Positions 38,506 through 47,385 are shown, counted from the first letter of the stretch. The stretch: DNA of 64,000 nucleotides from Mangrovicoccus sp. HB161399 (GCF_013184745.1 NZ_JAATVU010000015.1:56137-120136), one strand, 5' to 3'. Numbers and translations are program-made. The notes: a model not told the origin generated them from the letters alone.

Positions 38506-39069
38506 TCATTTTTCTGGCATCCGCAGCTTGCCGCGATGTTTGGCGTCCACTCGCCAGAGTTTGCGGCGCACGCCCGCGGGTTCCAGGTGCCGGTAGGCAC
38601 CGCCGGAAAACTTCGGCCAGTCGAGCGCCAGCCCCTGTTCCACGAGCGCTGCCGAAAGGTCAGTTCCATCGGGCAGGAAGCATTTCGCGACCACGCGGCC
38701 GTAGCTGCCATGGTCCTCGAGTTCGGCGGTGACGACATGCCCGCGGCAGAGCGCGATCATCGCTGTCTTGGCCTTGCGCCCGTAGGGCTGGTCCATTTCC
38801 GGCGCGTCGATTCCGGCCAGCCTGACATGCGTCTTGCCAATCACGATCGTGTCGCCGTCGATGACGTAGCACCTGCCCTTCAGCGTCTCCGGCACCGGCT
38901 CGAAAGGCGGTGCCTCGGGACGGGCGGGCGGCGGCGGCGCGGTGGTGCCGGCCGGCCGCATGTCCTGCCGGGAGAAGGCCGACTCCGCCGGGCGGACGGC
39001 TGGCTCGGGAGGGGGCACGCGATCCGGAAGTCGCCGGTTTGTGAAAATCTTCCTGAACCATCCGAGCAT
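38506..39069 (-). CDS. Thermonuclease (SNase) family protein
   Basis: A 187-residue protein with a staphylococcal-nuclease-like OB-fold in its C-terminal two thirds. Catalytic residues are visible as the Arg and Glu of VRLAGIDAPEMDQ and the Arg of YGRVVAKCF, which correspond to R35, E43 and R87 of the S. aureus enzyme. The N-terminal ~70 residues are basic and proline-rich (RRLPDRVPPPEPAVRP) with no clear cleavable signal. GGGAGGAC precedes the ATG at 39069. It may be a nuclease or a nucleic-acid-binding derivative. Confidence 0.83.
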   Translation of the reverse strand: MLGWFRKIFTNRRLPDRVPPPEPAVRPAESAFSRQDMRPAGTTAPPPPARPEAPPFEPVPETLKGRCYVIDGDTIVIGKTHVRLAGIDAPEMDQPYGRKAKTAMIALCRGHVVTAELEDHGSYGRVVAKCFLPDGTDLSAALVEQGLALDWPKFSGGAYRHLEPAGVRRKLWRVDAKHRGKLRMPEK

Positions 39070-39170
39070 CGCGTCCTCCCCTTGGCGCCTTCCAGCCTCG
39101 CCCTCAAAAGTTGAATTCCGATTCACACATGTAAATGTTGATCGGCCGTGCGTCAGGGCGTGCCGTCGGG

Positions 39171-40316
39171 TCAGTCCAGCCGCTTTCTGAAGCGCAGCGA
39201 GGCGATGCCGAGGCCAATGGCGGCAAAGCAGGCCAGCCAGAGCATCTGAGGGCCGATCTCGGCCAGCCCGGCGTCGCGCAGCACCACGCCGCGGATCAGC
39301 CGCAGGAAATGCGTGACCGGCAGGGCGTTGGCCAGCCATTGCGCCGGGACCGGCATGCCTTCGTAGGGGAACATGAAGCCCGAGAGCAGGATCGAGGGCA
39401 GAACGATGAAGAAGGTCATCTGCATCGCCTGAAGCTGGGTCTTGGCGATGGTCGAGATCACCAGCCCCAAGGACAGGCTGGCCGCGATGAACAGGAGCCC
39501 GCCCCAGAGCAGCAGCCAGAGGCTGCCGACGATGGCCACGCCGAAGATCGCCCGCCCGAGCCCGAGGATCAGGCAGGCCTGGATCAGCCCGATGCCGAGG
39601 AAGGGCACGATCTTGCCCAGCATCAGCTCCACCGGGCGCACGGGGGTGTTGATCAGCATCTCCATGTTGCCGTGCTCGCTTTCCCGGACGATGGCCGCGG
39701 AGGTGAAGAGCACCATGGTCATGGTCAGGATGATGCCGACGAGGCCGGGAACGATGTTCACCTCCGTGCGCTGCTCGGGATTGTAGAAGAGCGCGACCTC
39801 GAAGGTCGGCACCGACATGTTCTGCGGGCGGCGGAACAGCTCGGTCAGCGGCATGTTGCGCAGCGATTTCAGCGCCGCCCCGATGGTCGTGTCCGAGCCG
39901 TCGACGATCCATTGCGCCACCGGGCGGGAGACCTGGGCATCCGTCGCGGGCGGTGGGTCCATGCCGACGGCGGGCGAGCGCACCAGCCGGCCCGCGAGAT
40001 CTTCGGGGATGACGAAGGCGGCGCGGACATGGCCCGCGCGGATCGCGCGCTCCGCGGCTTCGGCCGTCATGTGGCGTTCGGTGAAATCGACTATCTGCGT
40101 GGCCTCGACCATCTGAACAAGCGCGCGGCTCAGCCCGGACTGGGCCTGGTCGACCAGCGCGGCGGGGATGTGGCGCAGGTTGGTCTCGATCGCGTAGCCG
40201 AAGAGCAGCAGCTGGATGATCGGGATCATCACGATCATGCCGAAGGTCATGCGGTCGCGCTTGAGCTGCAAAAGCTCCTTGCGCAGGACCGCCATCATCC
40301 GGAAGGGCGAGATCAT
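39171..40316 (-). CDS. ABC-2 type efflux permease (YbhR/YbhS-like)
   Basis: A 381-residue membrane protein of the drug-efflux ABC-2 permease type: one N-terminal helix (residues about 25-45), a large periplasmic domain (about 50-180) and five further helices to the end. The PVRPVELMLGKIVPF and MFPYEGMPVPAQW segments are characteristic of the YhhJ/YbhR family. It overlaps the ATPase gene by 4 nt. With the HlyD-like protein upstream it forms a complete ATP-driven efflux system needing an outer-membrane channel not encoded here. Confidence 0.88.
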   Translation of the reverse strand: MISPFRMMAVLRKELLQLKRDRMTFGMIVMIPIIQLLLFGYAIETNLRHIPAALVDQAQSGLSRALVQMVEATQIVDFTERHMTAEAAERAIRAGHVRAAFVIPEDLAGRLVRSPAVGMDPPPATDAQVSRPVAQWIVDGSDTTIGAALKSLRNMPLTELFRRPQNMSVPTFEVALFYNPEQRTEVNIVPGLVGIILTMTMVLFTSAAIVRESEHGNMEMLINTPVRPVELMLGKIVPFLGIGLIQACLILGLGRAIFGVAIVGSLWLLLWGGLLFIAASLSLGLVISTIAKTQLQAMQMTFFIVLPSILLSGFMFPYEGMPVPAQWLANALPVTHFLRLIRGVVLRDAGLAEIGPQMLWLACFAAIGLGIASLRFRKRLD

Positions 40317-41239
40317 GCCGCCTGCTCCCGCGTGGCGGATACGAAGACGTCCTCCAGGTTCGGACGGGTGCGGGCGATGGCGGCGCCGTCGCCCAGGCCG
40401 GCCGCCTCGCGCAGCCGCGCCTCTGGCTCCGGGACGTCGCCCTCGACCAGCACGCGCAGCCTGGCGCCGATCTGGGCGGCCGAGAGGATCCCCGCGGCGC
40501 CGTCCAGCCGCCGCCGCGCCGCGCGCAGGTCGGTGCCCTCGACCTCCAGCACGGTGACGCCGAGCGCATCCATCAGCTCCTGCGGCGTGCCGTCGGCGCG
40601 TTTCCGGCCGCGGTCCAGGATGGCCAGCCGGTGGCAGCGCTCGGCCTCGTCCATGAAATGCGTCGACACCACGATGCTCGCGCCCTCGGCCACCAGGTCG
40701 AACAGCTTCTCCCAGAAGCCGCGGCGGGATTCCGGATCGACGGCGGAGGTCGGCTCGTCGAGGAACAGGAGCCGCGGCCGGTGCATGACCGCCAGCGCCA
40801 GCGCCAGCCGCTGCTTCTGCCCGCCCGAGAGGCTGCCGGCCATCTGGGCGGCCAGCCCGGCGAGGTCATATTCCTCCGTGAGTTCGCCGATCCGCGCCCG
40901 CGCCTTCCGCCCTCGCAGCCCGTAGACCGAGGCCGTGAAGCCCATGTTCTCGGCCACGGTCAGATCGCGGTAATGGCTGAAGCTCTGGGTCATGTAGCCG
41001 ATCTTGCGCTTCAGCGGCTCGGCCCTGCCGGGCAGCTCCACCCCCAGCACCCGCGCCGAGCCTTCGGAGGGGGTCAGCAGCCCGGTCAGCATCCGCATCG
41101 CCGTGGTCTTGCCGCAGCCGTTCGGCCCGAGGAAACCGTAGATCACCCCTGGCTCGATCTCGAGGTCCAGACCGTCCACCGCGGTTTTCGGGCCGAAGCG
41201 GCGGGTCAGCCCGCGCGCCTCCACGACCGGGCCGCTCAC
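40313..41239 (-). CDS. ABC transporter ATP-binding protein (drug-efflux type)
   Basis: A 308-residue ATPase of the DrrA/YbhF-like group. Walker A is GPNGCGKTT, the signature LSGGQKQR, Walker B LLFLDEPTSAVD and the switch VVSTHFMDEA. The C-terminal 80 residues form the extra domain usual in this group. The start is GTG at 41239, overlapping the HlyD gene stop (GTGA), and the stop overlaps the permease start (ATGA), so all three are translationally coupled. Confidence 0.9.
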   Translation of the reverse strand: MSGPVVEARGLTRRFGPKTAVDGLDLEIEPGVIYGFLGPNGCGKTTAMRMLTGLLTPSEGSARVLGVELPGRAEPLKRKIGYMTQSFSHYRDLTVAENMGFTASVYGLRGRKARARIGELTEEYDLAGLAAQMAGSLSGGQKQRLALALAVMHRPRLLFLDEPTSAVDPESRRGFWEKLFDLVAEGASIVVSTHFMDEAERCHRLAILDRGRKRADGTPQELMDALGVTVLEVEGTDLRAARRRLDGAAGILSAAQIGARLRVLVEGDVPEPEARLREAAGLGDGAAIARTRPNLEDVFVSATREQAA

Positions 41240-42195
41240 TTCAGCACCAGCTGCGCAGGCACGCCCACGGCGATGGCATCGGCTTCCGCGGGCAGGGTGA
41301 CTTCGGCCAGATACATCAGGCGGCTGCGCTCGCTCTGGTTCAGCGCGTAATAGGGGGTGAAGGCCGGGTCGGCGGAGATCCAGCGGATGCGGCCTTCGAA
41401 AGAGTCCTCCACGCCGTCGATCCGCACCGTGACCGCATCGCCCGCCTTCAGCCCGGCGCGGTAGGGTTCGGGCACGTAGGCGCGCACCAGCAGGGGGCCC
41501 GCGGCCAGCAGGACGGCGACCGGGCTGCCCTCGGTCGCGCGTTCGCCCAGGTTCCAGGGCAGGCTGTCGAGCGTGCCGCCGCGCGAGGCGCGGATGGTCA
41601 GGTCGTCGAGCTTCTGCGTCTCGGCGCGCAGCGAGGCCTTGGCCGCGGCGACCTCGGCTTCGGAAGCCGCCAGATCCTCGGTCCGTGCGCCGTTCCGCAG
41701 CTCCAGCAGCGCCTGCTTCGCATGGTCGAGCGACGCCTGTGCCGCGTCCCGGTCGGCGGCGTCCTCGTCCAGCCGCGCGCGGCTGACCGCGTCGCTCTTC
41801 ACCAGCGTGCGGTTCCGCTCCCAGGTCACCTGCGCGATCCTCAGCTGCGCCTCGGCGCCCGCGACATCCGCCTCGGCCGCGGCGATCTCCTCGTCCCGCG
41901 CGCCCGCCTCCAGCTTGGCCTTGGCCGCCTCGGCCTGCGCCAGGTTCGCCCGCGCCAGATCGGCGGCGGCCGCCTGCACCCGGTCGTCGAGCTGCACCAG
42001 AACGGTTCCCTCCGCCACCGGCGTGCCCTCGGCCACCGGCAGCGCGGTGATGATCTCGGATGCCGTGGCGGTCAGCGCGACCCGCTCGCGCGAGGTCAGC
42101 CCCAGCGCGATCCCCTCCTTGCCGCCGCCGCAATCCTGGAGCAGCAGCGGCAGGGCGAGCGCCAGGGCGGCGAAAAGGGCGGGAAAGGGCGGCAT
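41236..42195 (-). CDS. HlyD-family periplasmic adaptor (membrane fusion protein)
   Basis: A 319-residue adaptor linking the inner-membrane ABC pump to an outer-membrane channel. It has an N-terminal hydrophobic export or anchor segment (ALFAALALALPLLLQDC; the Cys lacks a good lipobox), a biotinyl-lipoyl-like half motif (LPVAEGTPVAEGTVLVQLDD), a long alanine-rich coiled-coil hairpin (about residues 75-200) and a beta-barrel domain. First gene of the efflux operon, divergent from the two-component pair with a 127-nt spacer, which suggests but does not prove regulation by it. Confidence 0.88.
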   Translation of the reverse strand: MPPFPALFAALALALPLLLQDCGGGKEGIALGLTSRERVALTATASEIITALPVAEGTPVAEGTVLVQLDDRVQAAAADLARANLAQAEAAKAKLEAGARDEEIAAAEADVAGAEAQLRIAQVTWERNRTLVKSDAVSRARLDEDAADRDAAQASLDHAKQALLELRNGARTEDLAASEAEVAAAKASLRAETQKLDDLTIRASRGGTLDSLPWNLGERATEGSPVAVLLAAGPLLVRAYVPEPYRAGLKAGDAVTVRIDGVEDSFEGRIRWISADPAFTPYYALNQSERSRLMYLAEVTLPAEADAIAVGVPAQLVLK

Positions 42196-42322
42196 GGCGG
42201 ATCTCCGGGCAGGCAGTGCCCCGAGCCTAGCATCCGGGCGCCCCCGCCGTCTTGATCTGGATCGCTCTGGCCATTCCCGCCGGGTTGCCTAGATTGGGCG
42301 TGCAGCCGGAAAAGGGACCGAG

Positions 42323-43000
42323 ATGAAGATATTGCTGGTCGAGGACGACACCCGGATCGCGCAGTTCGTCGCCGAGGGCCTGGCGCAGGAGGGCCATGCG
42401 GTGGACAGCTTCGGCGACGGCAAGGAGGCGCTGGCGCATTGCCTCGACGCCGATCCCGACGTGGCGGTCGTCGACCGGATGCTGCCCGGGCTCGACGGGC
42501 TGTCGCTGGTCAAGGCGCTGCGCGCGGCGGGCAAGTCCATGCCGGTGCTGTTCCTGACCGCGCTCGACCAGGTTGACCAGCGGGTCGAGGGGTTCAAGGC
42601 CGGCGCCGACGACTACCTTGGCAAGCCCTTCCATTTCGCCGAGCTGCTGGCGCGGGTGGAGGCGCTGGGCCGCCGCAAGGGCGGGGCCGCGCCCGAGACC
42701 GTGCTGAAGGTGCATGACCTGACGCTCGACCTGATGGCGCACAATGCGGTCCGCGCGGGCCAGGAGATCGAGCTGCACGCCCGCGAATACCAGCTGCTTG
42801 AGCTGCTGATGCGCAATGCCGGACGGGTGGTGACGCGCTCGATGCTGCTCGACCGGGTCTGGAACATCAATTTCGAGCCTGGCACGACGGTGGTGGAGAC
42901 CCATGTCAGCCGCCTGCGCGCCAAGGTGGACAAGCCCTTCGACTGCCCGCTGATCCATACCGTGCGCAATTTCGGCTACGTGATGCATGGCCCGCGCTAG
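42323..43000 (+). CDS. OmpR-family response regulator
   Basis: A 225-residue response regulator. The receiver domain has acidic residues in LLVEDD, the phosphoacceptor D51 in VVDRMLPG, and the conserved Lys in YLGKPFHF. The C-terminal winged helix domain (about residues 130-225) ends with THVSRLRAKVDKPF and IHTVRNFGYVM, the OmpR-type DNA-binding signature. It overlaps the kinase gene by 14 nt. Confidence 0.95.
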   Translation: MKILLVEDDTRIAQFVAEGLAQEGHAVDSFGDGKEALAHCLDADPDVAVVDRMLPGLDGLSLVKALRAAGKSMPVLFLTALDQVDQRVEGFKAGADDYLGKPFHFAELLARVEALGRRKGGAAPETVLKVHDLTLDLMAHNAVRAGQEIELHAREYQLLELLMRNAGRVVTRSMLLDRVWNINFEPGTTVVETHVSRLRAKVDKPFDCPLIHTVRNFGYVMHGPR

Positions 43001-44360
43001 GCTGGCCGTCGCCCTCGGTTCGGGCCTGACCTCGGGCGCGGCCTTCCGCGGCGCGCTCTACGGCATCGCGGCCTTCTGCGGCGTGCTGTTCCTGTCCGGC
43101 ATCGCGGTGCTGGCCACCGCGCGCCATGCCGTGCGGGCGGATATCGAGGCCGGGCTCGCCGCGCAGCTGGCCATCGTGCAGGAAATGGCCGCTGCCAGCG
43201 ATGCGGCGGCCTTCGACGCGACCGTGACGGATCTGGCCCGCCGCTTCGCCGCGGCCAACCTGGTGGTGGCGGTCTATCACGGCAACGACGTGGTGGCGGC
43301 CAATGCCGCCCTGCCGCGGGCGCCCGACACCTGGCGCATCGTCAGCGACGTCGCGACGATCCGCGGCGAGGAACTGGACCGGGTGCTGGTCCTGACCGGG
43401 CGGGCCGGGCCCTATACGGTGGTGCTGGGCCGCGACATGGGCGGGGTGACCCGGGTCAGCCACGCGATTGCCGGGGTGCTCGCTGCGGTCGGGCTGGTGG
43501 TCGTGGCCACGCTCATCGCCATCGGCTGGGTGCTGAGCGCGCGGTCCGAACGCGCACTGGGCCGGATCGAGGCAGCGCTCGACCTGGTGTCGCGCGGCGA
43601 GTTCGGCGCGCGGGCGCCGGAGGCCGTTGATCCCGACCAGATCGACCGGGTGGCGGCCAAGATCAACATCCATCTCGACCGGCTGGAGCTGCTGATGGCC
43701 GAGGCGCGCAACCGCGCCGCCGCCATCGCGCATGACCTGCGCACGCCGCTGGCCCGCGCCATTCTGACCGCCGAGCGGCTGCTGGCCGAGGTCGGCGCCG
43801 GGCCGGGCGCGGAGGAGGCGGCGGAACTGGCGGAGGAACTCGACCGGCTGGCGCGGATCTTCGACGCGATCCTGCGCATCGCCCGGATCGAGGGGGCGCA
43901 GGGCGCGCTGCCCGAGGTTCCGGCCGATCTGGGGCGGGTGCTTGCGGAGGTGGCCGATCTCTACGAGGCGGCGGCCGAGGCGCAGGGCCAGACTCTTGCC
44001 GCCTCGGGCCATGCCGCTGTGCGGGGCGATGCCACGCTGCTGACCCAGGCGGCGGCGAACCTTGCGGCCAATGCCGTCGCCCATGCCGGGCCGGGTGCCG
44101 CGATACGGCTGGAGGCCGGCCTGCTGGACGGCTGCGCGGTGCTGGCCTGCCTCGATGACGGGCCGGGCATCCCCGAGGCGGAGCGGACCCGCGTGCTCGA
44201 CCCGTTCGTGCGGCTCGACGCCGCCGCCGGGGGCACCGGGCTGGGCCTGACCTTCGTGCGCGCGGTGGCCGAACGCCACGGCGCCGAGCTGCGCCTGTCG
44301 GACGGCGGCCCGGGGCTGCGTGCGGAAATCGTCTTCCCGCGGGAGCTTACGCAACTGTAA
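42987..44360 (+). CDS. Membrane sensor histidine kinase
   Basis: A 457-residue sensor kinase partner of the regulator at 42323. It has two membrane helices (about residues 23-45 and 160-182) flanking a ~110-residue periplasmic sensor region, a HAMP linker, the phosphoacceptor H249 in AHDLRTPLARA, and an ATPase domain with N box (NLAANAVAHAG), G1 (DDGPGIP) and G2 (GGTGLGLTFVRA). The signal sensed is unknown. The stop is 73 nt before the YfdX-family gene, which may be a target. Confidence 0.93.
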   Translation: MARARLAVALGSGLTSGAAFRGALYGIAAFCGVLFLSGIAVLATARHAVRADIEAGLAAQLAIVQEMAAASDAAAFDATVTDLARRFAAANLVVAVYHGNDVVAANAALPRAPDTWRIVSDVATIRGEELDRVLVLTGRAGPYTVVLGRDMGGVTRVSHAIAGVLAAVGLVVVATLIAIGWVLSARSERALGRIEAALDLVSRGEFGARAPEAVDPDQIDRVAAKINIHLDRLELLMAEARNRAAAIAHDLRTPLARAILTAERLLAEVGAGPGAEEAAELAEELDRLARIFDAILRIARIEGAQGALPEVPADLGRVLAEVADLYEAAAEAQGQTLAASGHAAVRGDATLLTQAAANLAANAVAHAGPGAAIRLEAGLLDGCAVLACLDDGPGIPEAERTRVLDPFVRLDAAAGGTGLGLTFVRAVAERHGAELRLSDGGPGLRAEIVFPRELTQL

Positions 44361-44433
44361 GCTTGGAAGCATTGGCCCGTAAGACCGGCCGCCCATCTGT
44401 CATCCGTGACCAACGGAACCCATGGAGGACAAG

Positions 44434-45210
44434 ATGGCACAGCGTTCGAAATTCGGCCGGAAAGTTGCAATCGTCGTGGCCACTGCGGCCGTCCTGGCCT
44501 CGCCCGTCGCAACGGTGGCCGTGGCCGCCGAGAACGGCAAGGTGGCCGAACAGGCCGAGGCGGCGAAGGCCAAGGCGGACTACGCCACCCAGGACGAGTT
44601 CCTGAAGGCCTCGGACGAGGGGCTGCAGGTGCTCAGCAAGATCCACCAGGCGCGGGCGGAGCTGTATGACGGCCAGAAGGACGCGGCGGCGAAGCTGCTC
44701 GACGAGGCCTCGACCCAGCTCGGCACCGCCAAGGGCGACCTGAAGCAGATGCTGGTGGCCGACACCAAGAGCGGATCGGAGGACCCGGTCTACCTGCCGG
44801 TCGATGTCCAGATCGGCTATGGCGAGACCTTCGTGCCGGATGACAGCTCGCGGCAGGCACTGAGCGAGGCCGGGGCGCAGCTTCAGTCCGACCAGCCGGA
44901 CAAGGCGCTGGAGACGTTGCGCGTGGCCAACCTCGACATGCAGGTGATCGCGGCGATGATGCCGCTGGATCAGGCATCGGCGCATCTGTCCGACGCGCAG
45001 AAGGCGATCGGATCGGGCGATACCGCCTCGGCCCAGGCCTCGCTGGCGGCCCTCGAGGACAGCGTGGTGGTCCAGGGCTGGAACATCGACGCGATCCCGA
45101 AGCAGGGCGACAAGGCGGTGCAGCAATCCTCGGCAGCGGACACGGTCGGCGGCATGCAGGGCGCGCTTCCCGGGGCGGCGTCGGGCCAGCAGCCCACCGC
45201 GGTCAACTGA
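44434..45210 (+). CDS. YfdX family periplasmic protein
   Basis: A 258-residue exported protein with a signal peptide (about residues 1-33, VAIVVATAAVLASPVATVAVA). The mature part is helical and repeats long amphipathic segments; PVYLPVDVQIGYGETFVPDD and LDQASAHLSDAQKAIGSGD resemble the YfdX family. YfdX proteins are acid/drug-stress-linked and their activity is poorly defined. A GGAGGA site (44424-44429) before the ATG at 44434 decides the start. An intrinsic terminator follows at 45251. Confidence 0.8.
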   Translation: MAQRSKFGRKVAIVVATAAVLASPVATVAVAAENGKVAEQAEAAKAKADYATQDEFLKASDEGLQVLSKIHQARAELYDGQKDAAAKLLDEASTQLGTAKGDLKQMLVADTKSGSEDPVYLPVDVQIGYGETFVPDDSSRQALSEAGAQLQSDQPDKALETLRVANLDMQVIAAMMPLDQASAHLSDAQKAIGSGDTASAQASLAALEDSVVVQGWNIDAIPKQGDKAVQQSSAADTVGGMQGALPGAASGQQPTAVN

Positions 45211-45250
45211 CCGCCGCCCGGGCGTTCCATTCCAAAGGTGGCGAGACCTT

Positions 45251-45277
45251 GCCCCGCGGTTTCCGCGGGGCCTTTTT
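45251..45277 (+). terminator. Intrinsic terminator after the YfdX gene
   Basis: GCCCCGCGG (45251-45259) pairs with CCGCGGGGC (45263-45271) around TTT, followed by CTTTTT. Canonical stem plus T tract. Confidence 0.9.
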
Positions 45278-45373
45278 CGTGCCGGGCCGGCTTCACGATT
45301 CCGTCGCTGGAAAAACCGGTGCCGCGTCAGTAGGTTCGGAGCAAGGCTGCCGGAGAGGAACAGGAGGCGGAAC

Positions 45374-45922
45374 ATGGTTCTGACGAGGCGCGCCGCCGTC
45401 CTTGGCGGGGGACTCCTTGCCGTGCTGGTGCTTCATGCCGTGATCGCGACGGTTGCGACCTTTGCCCTGGCGGTGCTGCTGGCCGGTGCGGCGGGCTATG
45501 CGCTGCGCCATGGCGGATGGCGGCTGCGCCCGATGCGGGACCTTCCGGCCGAGGCGGCGCTGGCCGCTCCGGCGGTGCCGGAATTCGCCGCGGCGGTGGA
45601 CGAGCTGCGCAAGCTGGCGCGGCGCAGCGACGGCGAGGCGCGCGAGCCGCTCCTGCGCATCGCCCGGCATCTCTCCGCCCTGTCGCGGGCCGGACTGCCC
45701 GAAGAGGAGACCCGGCAGGAGCGCCAGCTGGCGCAGGCCCTGCAGGACAGCGCGGCAAGCCTGCGGATCCGCGGCGGCGCGGTTACCCCCGCGGCGGTTG
45801 CGCCGCTGATCGGGCTGGCCGAGGCGCTGGAACAGGCCTCCGACCGGGCCCGGCTGGCCAAGGAGCGCGACTTCGCGGATACCGCGCGCAGCCTCGGGCA
45901 CCGCCTGCGCGGCAGGGCGTGA
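45374..45922 (+). CDS. Hypothetical membrane-anchored helical protein
   Basis: A 182-residue protein not recognised. The N-terminus has two closely spaced hydrophobic segments (about residues 8-22 and 25-42), then a cytoplasmic alanine/arginine-rich helical domain (EFAAAVDELRKLARRSDGEA, and repeated Leu-rich helices to the end). AGGAGG lies 8 nt before the ATG. The codon bias is like that of neighbouring genes, so it is probably real. The operon is single-gene, after a terminator and before the repeat region. Confidence 0.65.
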   Translation: MVLTRRAAVLGGGLLAVLVLHAVIATVATFALAVLLAGAAGYALRHGGWRLRPMRDLPAEAALAAPAVPEFAAAVDELRKLARRSDGEAREPLLRIARHLSALSRAGLPEEETRQERQLAQALQDSAASLRIRGGAVTPAAVAPLIGLAEALEQASDRARLAKERDFADTARSLGHRLRGRA

Positions 45923-45945
45923 CGCCGGAATGTTCCAAGGAAGAG

Positions 45946-46102
45946 GTTTGAGGTCCCGGCGCTCCGCGGCGTGGGGGCAATGAGGCTCGGCCCCGGGACC
46001 TGGTCGTTTGCTTGCGATGGGGGTGTTCTAGCCCCGTCACATGGCCGGATGAGGGACCCCGGAAGGCAGGCCGCGGGTCATTTTGCGGCGGGAACGGGGC
46101 AG
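45946..46102. repeat. Non-coding direct repeat, copy 1
   Basis: First copy of an about 158-nt direct repeat (second copy at 46192). The first 56 nt (45946-46001) are identical in both copies and form a hairpin-capable unit: AGGTCCCGG at 45951-45959 pairs with CCGGGACCT at 45993-46001. After a 2-nt indel the next ~50 nt differ at only two positions, and the last third diverges more. No protein is supported in any frame. A 7-bp hairpin (CCGGAGA/TCTCCGG, 46144-46160) lies between the copies. Strand and function are unknown. Confidence 0.8.
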
Positions 46103-46191
46103 CAGCCGGGATCTGTTCGGACGGAACGGACGCACACGGGCCGCCGGAGATGATCTCCGGAGGACCAAGTGCTGCCGATGTCTGGAGGGAA

Positions 46192-46350
46192 GTTTGAGGT
46201 CCCGGCGCTCCGCGGCGTGGGGGCAATGAGGCTCGGCCCCGGGACCTGTGGTCGCTTGCTTGCGATGGGGGAGTTCTAGCCCCGTCACATGGCCGGATGG
46301 GGGAGACCGCGCGGCAGGTCCGGGGTCATTTCTGGACGGAAATGGGGCAG
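46192..46350. repeat. Non-coding direct repeat, copy 2
   Basis: Second copy of the element at 45946, offset by 246 nt. The core 46192-46247 matches copy 1 exactly and keeps the same AGGTCCCGG/CCGGGACCT stem. The 45923-46388 gap is therefore almost entirely repeat. A transcribed structured RNA, a MITE-like unit or another dispersed element are possible; the window does not decide. Confidence 0.8.
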
Positions 46351-46372
46351 GGACCCGCATGGCGCGGGTCCC
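46350..46372. terminator. Hairpin between the repeats and the small ORF at 46389
   Basis: GGGACCCGC (46350-46358) pairs perfectly with GCGGGTCCC (46364-46372), 5-nt loop. It is 17 nt beyond the stop of the minus-strand operon and could terminate it. No T run. Confidence 0.45.
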
Positions 46373-46388
46373 TTCGCAAGGCTGCGGC

Positions 46389-46496
46389 TCAGCGCCGGGC
46401 GTCGGCGCGCAGCGGCGCCGGGACGGGGAGGACCAGGCTGCCGAGGGCAGCGAGCCCAGCCAGGGCGCCGAGCAGGGGGAGCGTGTCCGCGATCAT
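46389..46496 (-). CDS. Possible 35-residue membrane peptide
   Basis: A short frame starting 11 nt after the 3-hydroxybutyrate dehydrogenase stop, with a purine-rich GAGGGGGGCGGAG stretch leading into the ATG at 46496. It encodes a single hydrophobic helix (IADTLPLLGALAGLAALGSL) and a short basic tail ending in ARR. Placement and hydrophobicity fit a small membrane protein, but such short frames also occur by chance in GC-rich DNA. Confidence 0.35.
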   Translation of the reverse strand: MIADTLPLLGALAGLAALGSLVLPVPAPLRADARR

Positions 46497-46507
46497 CTCC
46501 GCCCCCC

Positions 46508-47293
46508 TCAGTTCATGTACCAGCCATGCGACGCCACCAGCGACTGGCCGGTCAGCGCGTTGCTGGGGAAGGCGGCGAAGAAATGCGCCACGGCGGCGAT
46601 GTCCTCGACGGTGGTGAACTCCGTGTCGACTGTCTCGCCCAGCATCACCTTGGAGATCACCTCGTCCTCGGAAATGCCCAGATCCTGCGCCTGTTCGGGG
46701 ATCTGCTTCTCCACGAGCGGCGTCTTCACGAAGCCCGGGCAGATCACGTTGGTGCGGATGCCGTGCTCGCCGCCCTCCTTCGCGATGACGCGGGCAAGGC
46801 CGAGCAGCCCGTGCTTGGCGGTGACATAGGGGGCCTTCAGGGCCGAGGCTTCCTTGGAATGGACCGAACCCATGAACAGGATCGCGCCGCCGCCCTGCCT
46901 CTTCATGTGCGGGATCACCGCCTTCGAGGTCAGGAAGGCGCCGTCGAGATGGATGGCAAGCAGCTTCTTCCACTCGGCGAAGGGGAAATCCTCGACCTTG
47001 TGGACGATCTGCACGCCGGCATTGGAGACCAGGACGTCGATCCGGCCCCAGGTCGCGGCGACCTTCTGCACGCCGGCATTGACCATGTCCTCGTCGGTGA
47101 CGTCCATCTCGACGGCCATGGCCTCGCCCTTGGTCTTCGCGTTGATCTCCTCCGCGGCCTTGCGCGCGGCGTCGATCTTCAGATCCGCGATGACGACCTT
47201 GGCGCCGTCCTCGGCATAGCGGGTGGCGATGGCCTTGCCGATGCCAGAGGCGGCGCCGGTGACGATGCAGACCTTGTTCTCGAGAGTGCTCAT
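46508..47293 (-). CDS. bdhA: 3-hydroxybutyrate dehydrogenase
   Basis: A 261-residue short-chain dehydrogenase that interconverts 3-hydroxybutyrate and acetoacetate with NAD. The cofactor motif TGAASGIG is at residues 12-19 and the catalytic S143-Y156-K160 are visible ([14 protein letters not shown]). The C-terminal HGWYMN-type ending is typical of beta-hydroxybutyrate dehydrogenases. It follows acetoacetate decarboxylase in the operon with a 92-nt gap that contains a strong hairpin. Links to polyhydroxybutyrate turnover are from family knowledge. Confidence 0.92.
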   Translation of the reverse strand: MSTLENKVCIVTGAASGIGKAIATRYAEDGAKVVIADLKIDAARKAAEEINAKTKGEAMAVEMDVTDEDMVNAGVQKVAATWGRIDVLVSNAGVQIVHKVEDFPFAEWKKLLAIHLDGAFLTSKAVIPHMKRQGGGAILFMGSVHSKEASALKAPYVTAKHGLLGLARVIAKEGGEHGIRTNVICPGFVKTPLVEKQIPEQAQDLGISEDEVISKVMLGETVDTEFTTVEDIAAVAHFFAAFPSNALTGQSLVASHGWYMN

Positions 47294-47349
47294 GAGGGTC
47301 TCCTTTCTGGTTCAGCGGCGGCTCCGGGCCGTCCGCCAGTCTCCCCGGG

Positions 47350-47377
47350 GGAACGCGGGCCGCGGGGCCCGCGTTCC
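47350..47377 (-). other. Intercistronic 12-bp hairpin between adc and bdhA
   Basis: GGAACGCGGGCC pairs with GGCCCGCGTTCC around GCGG. It lies 9 nt after the adc stop and 57 nt before bdhA. It could be a partial terminator or an RNA-processing/stability element setting different levels of the two enzymes. Confidence 0.5.
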
Positions 47378-47385
47378 GGTCCGGC

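Noticed and set aside
38506..40569. Apparent fusion of a thermonuclease to a long upstream frame
   Set aside because: The upstream part is an out-of-frame shadow of the ABC permease; a ribosome site and start exist at 39069.
45946..46350. CRISPR array
   Set aside because: Only two long, imperfect repeats with no short regular repeats, spacers or cas genes.
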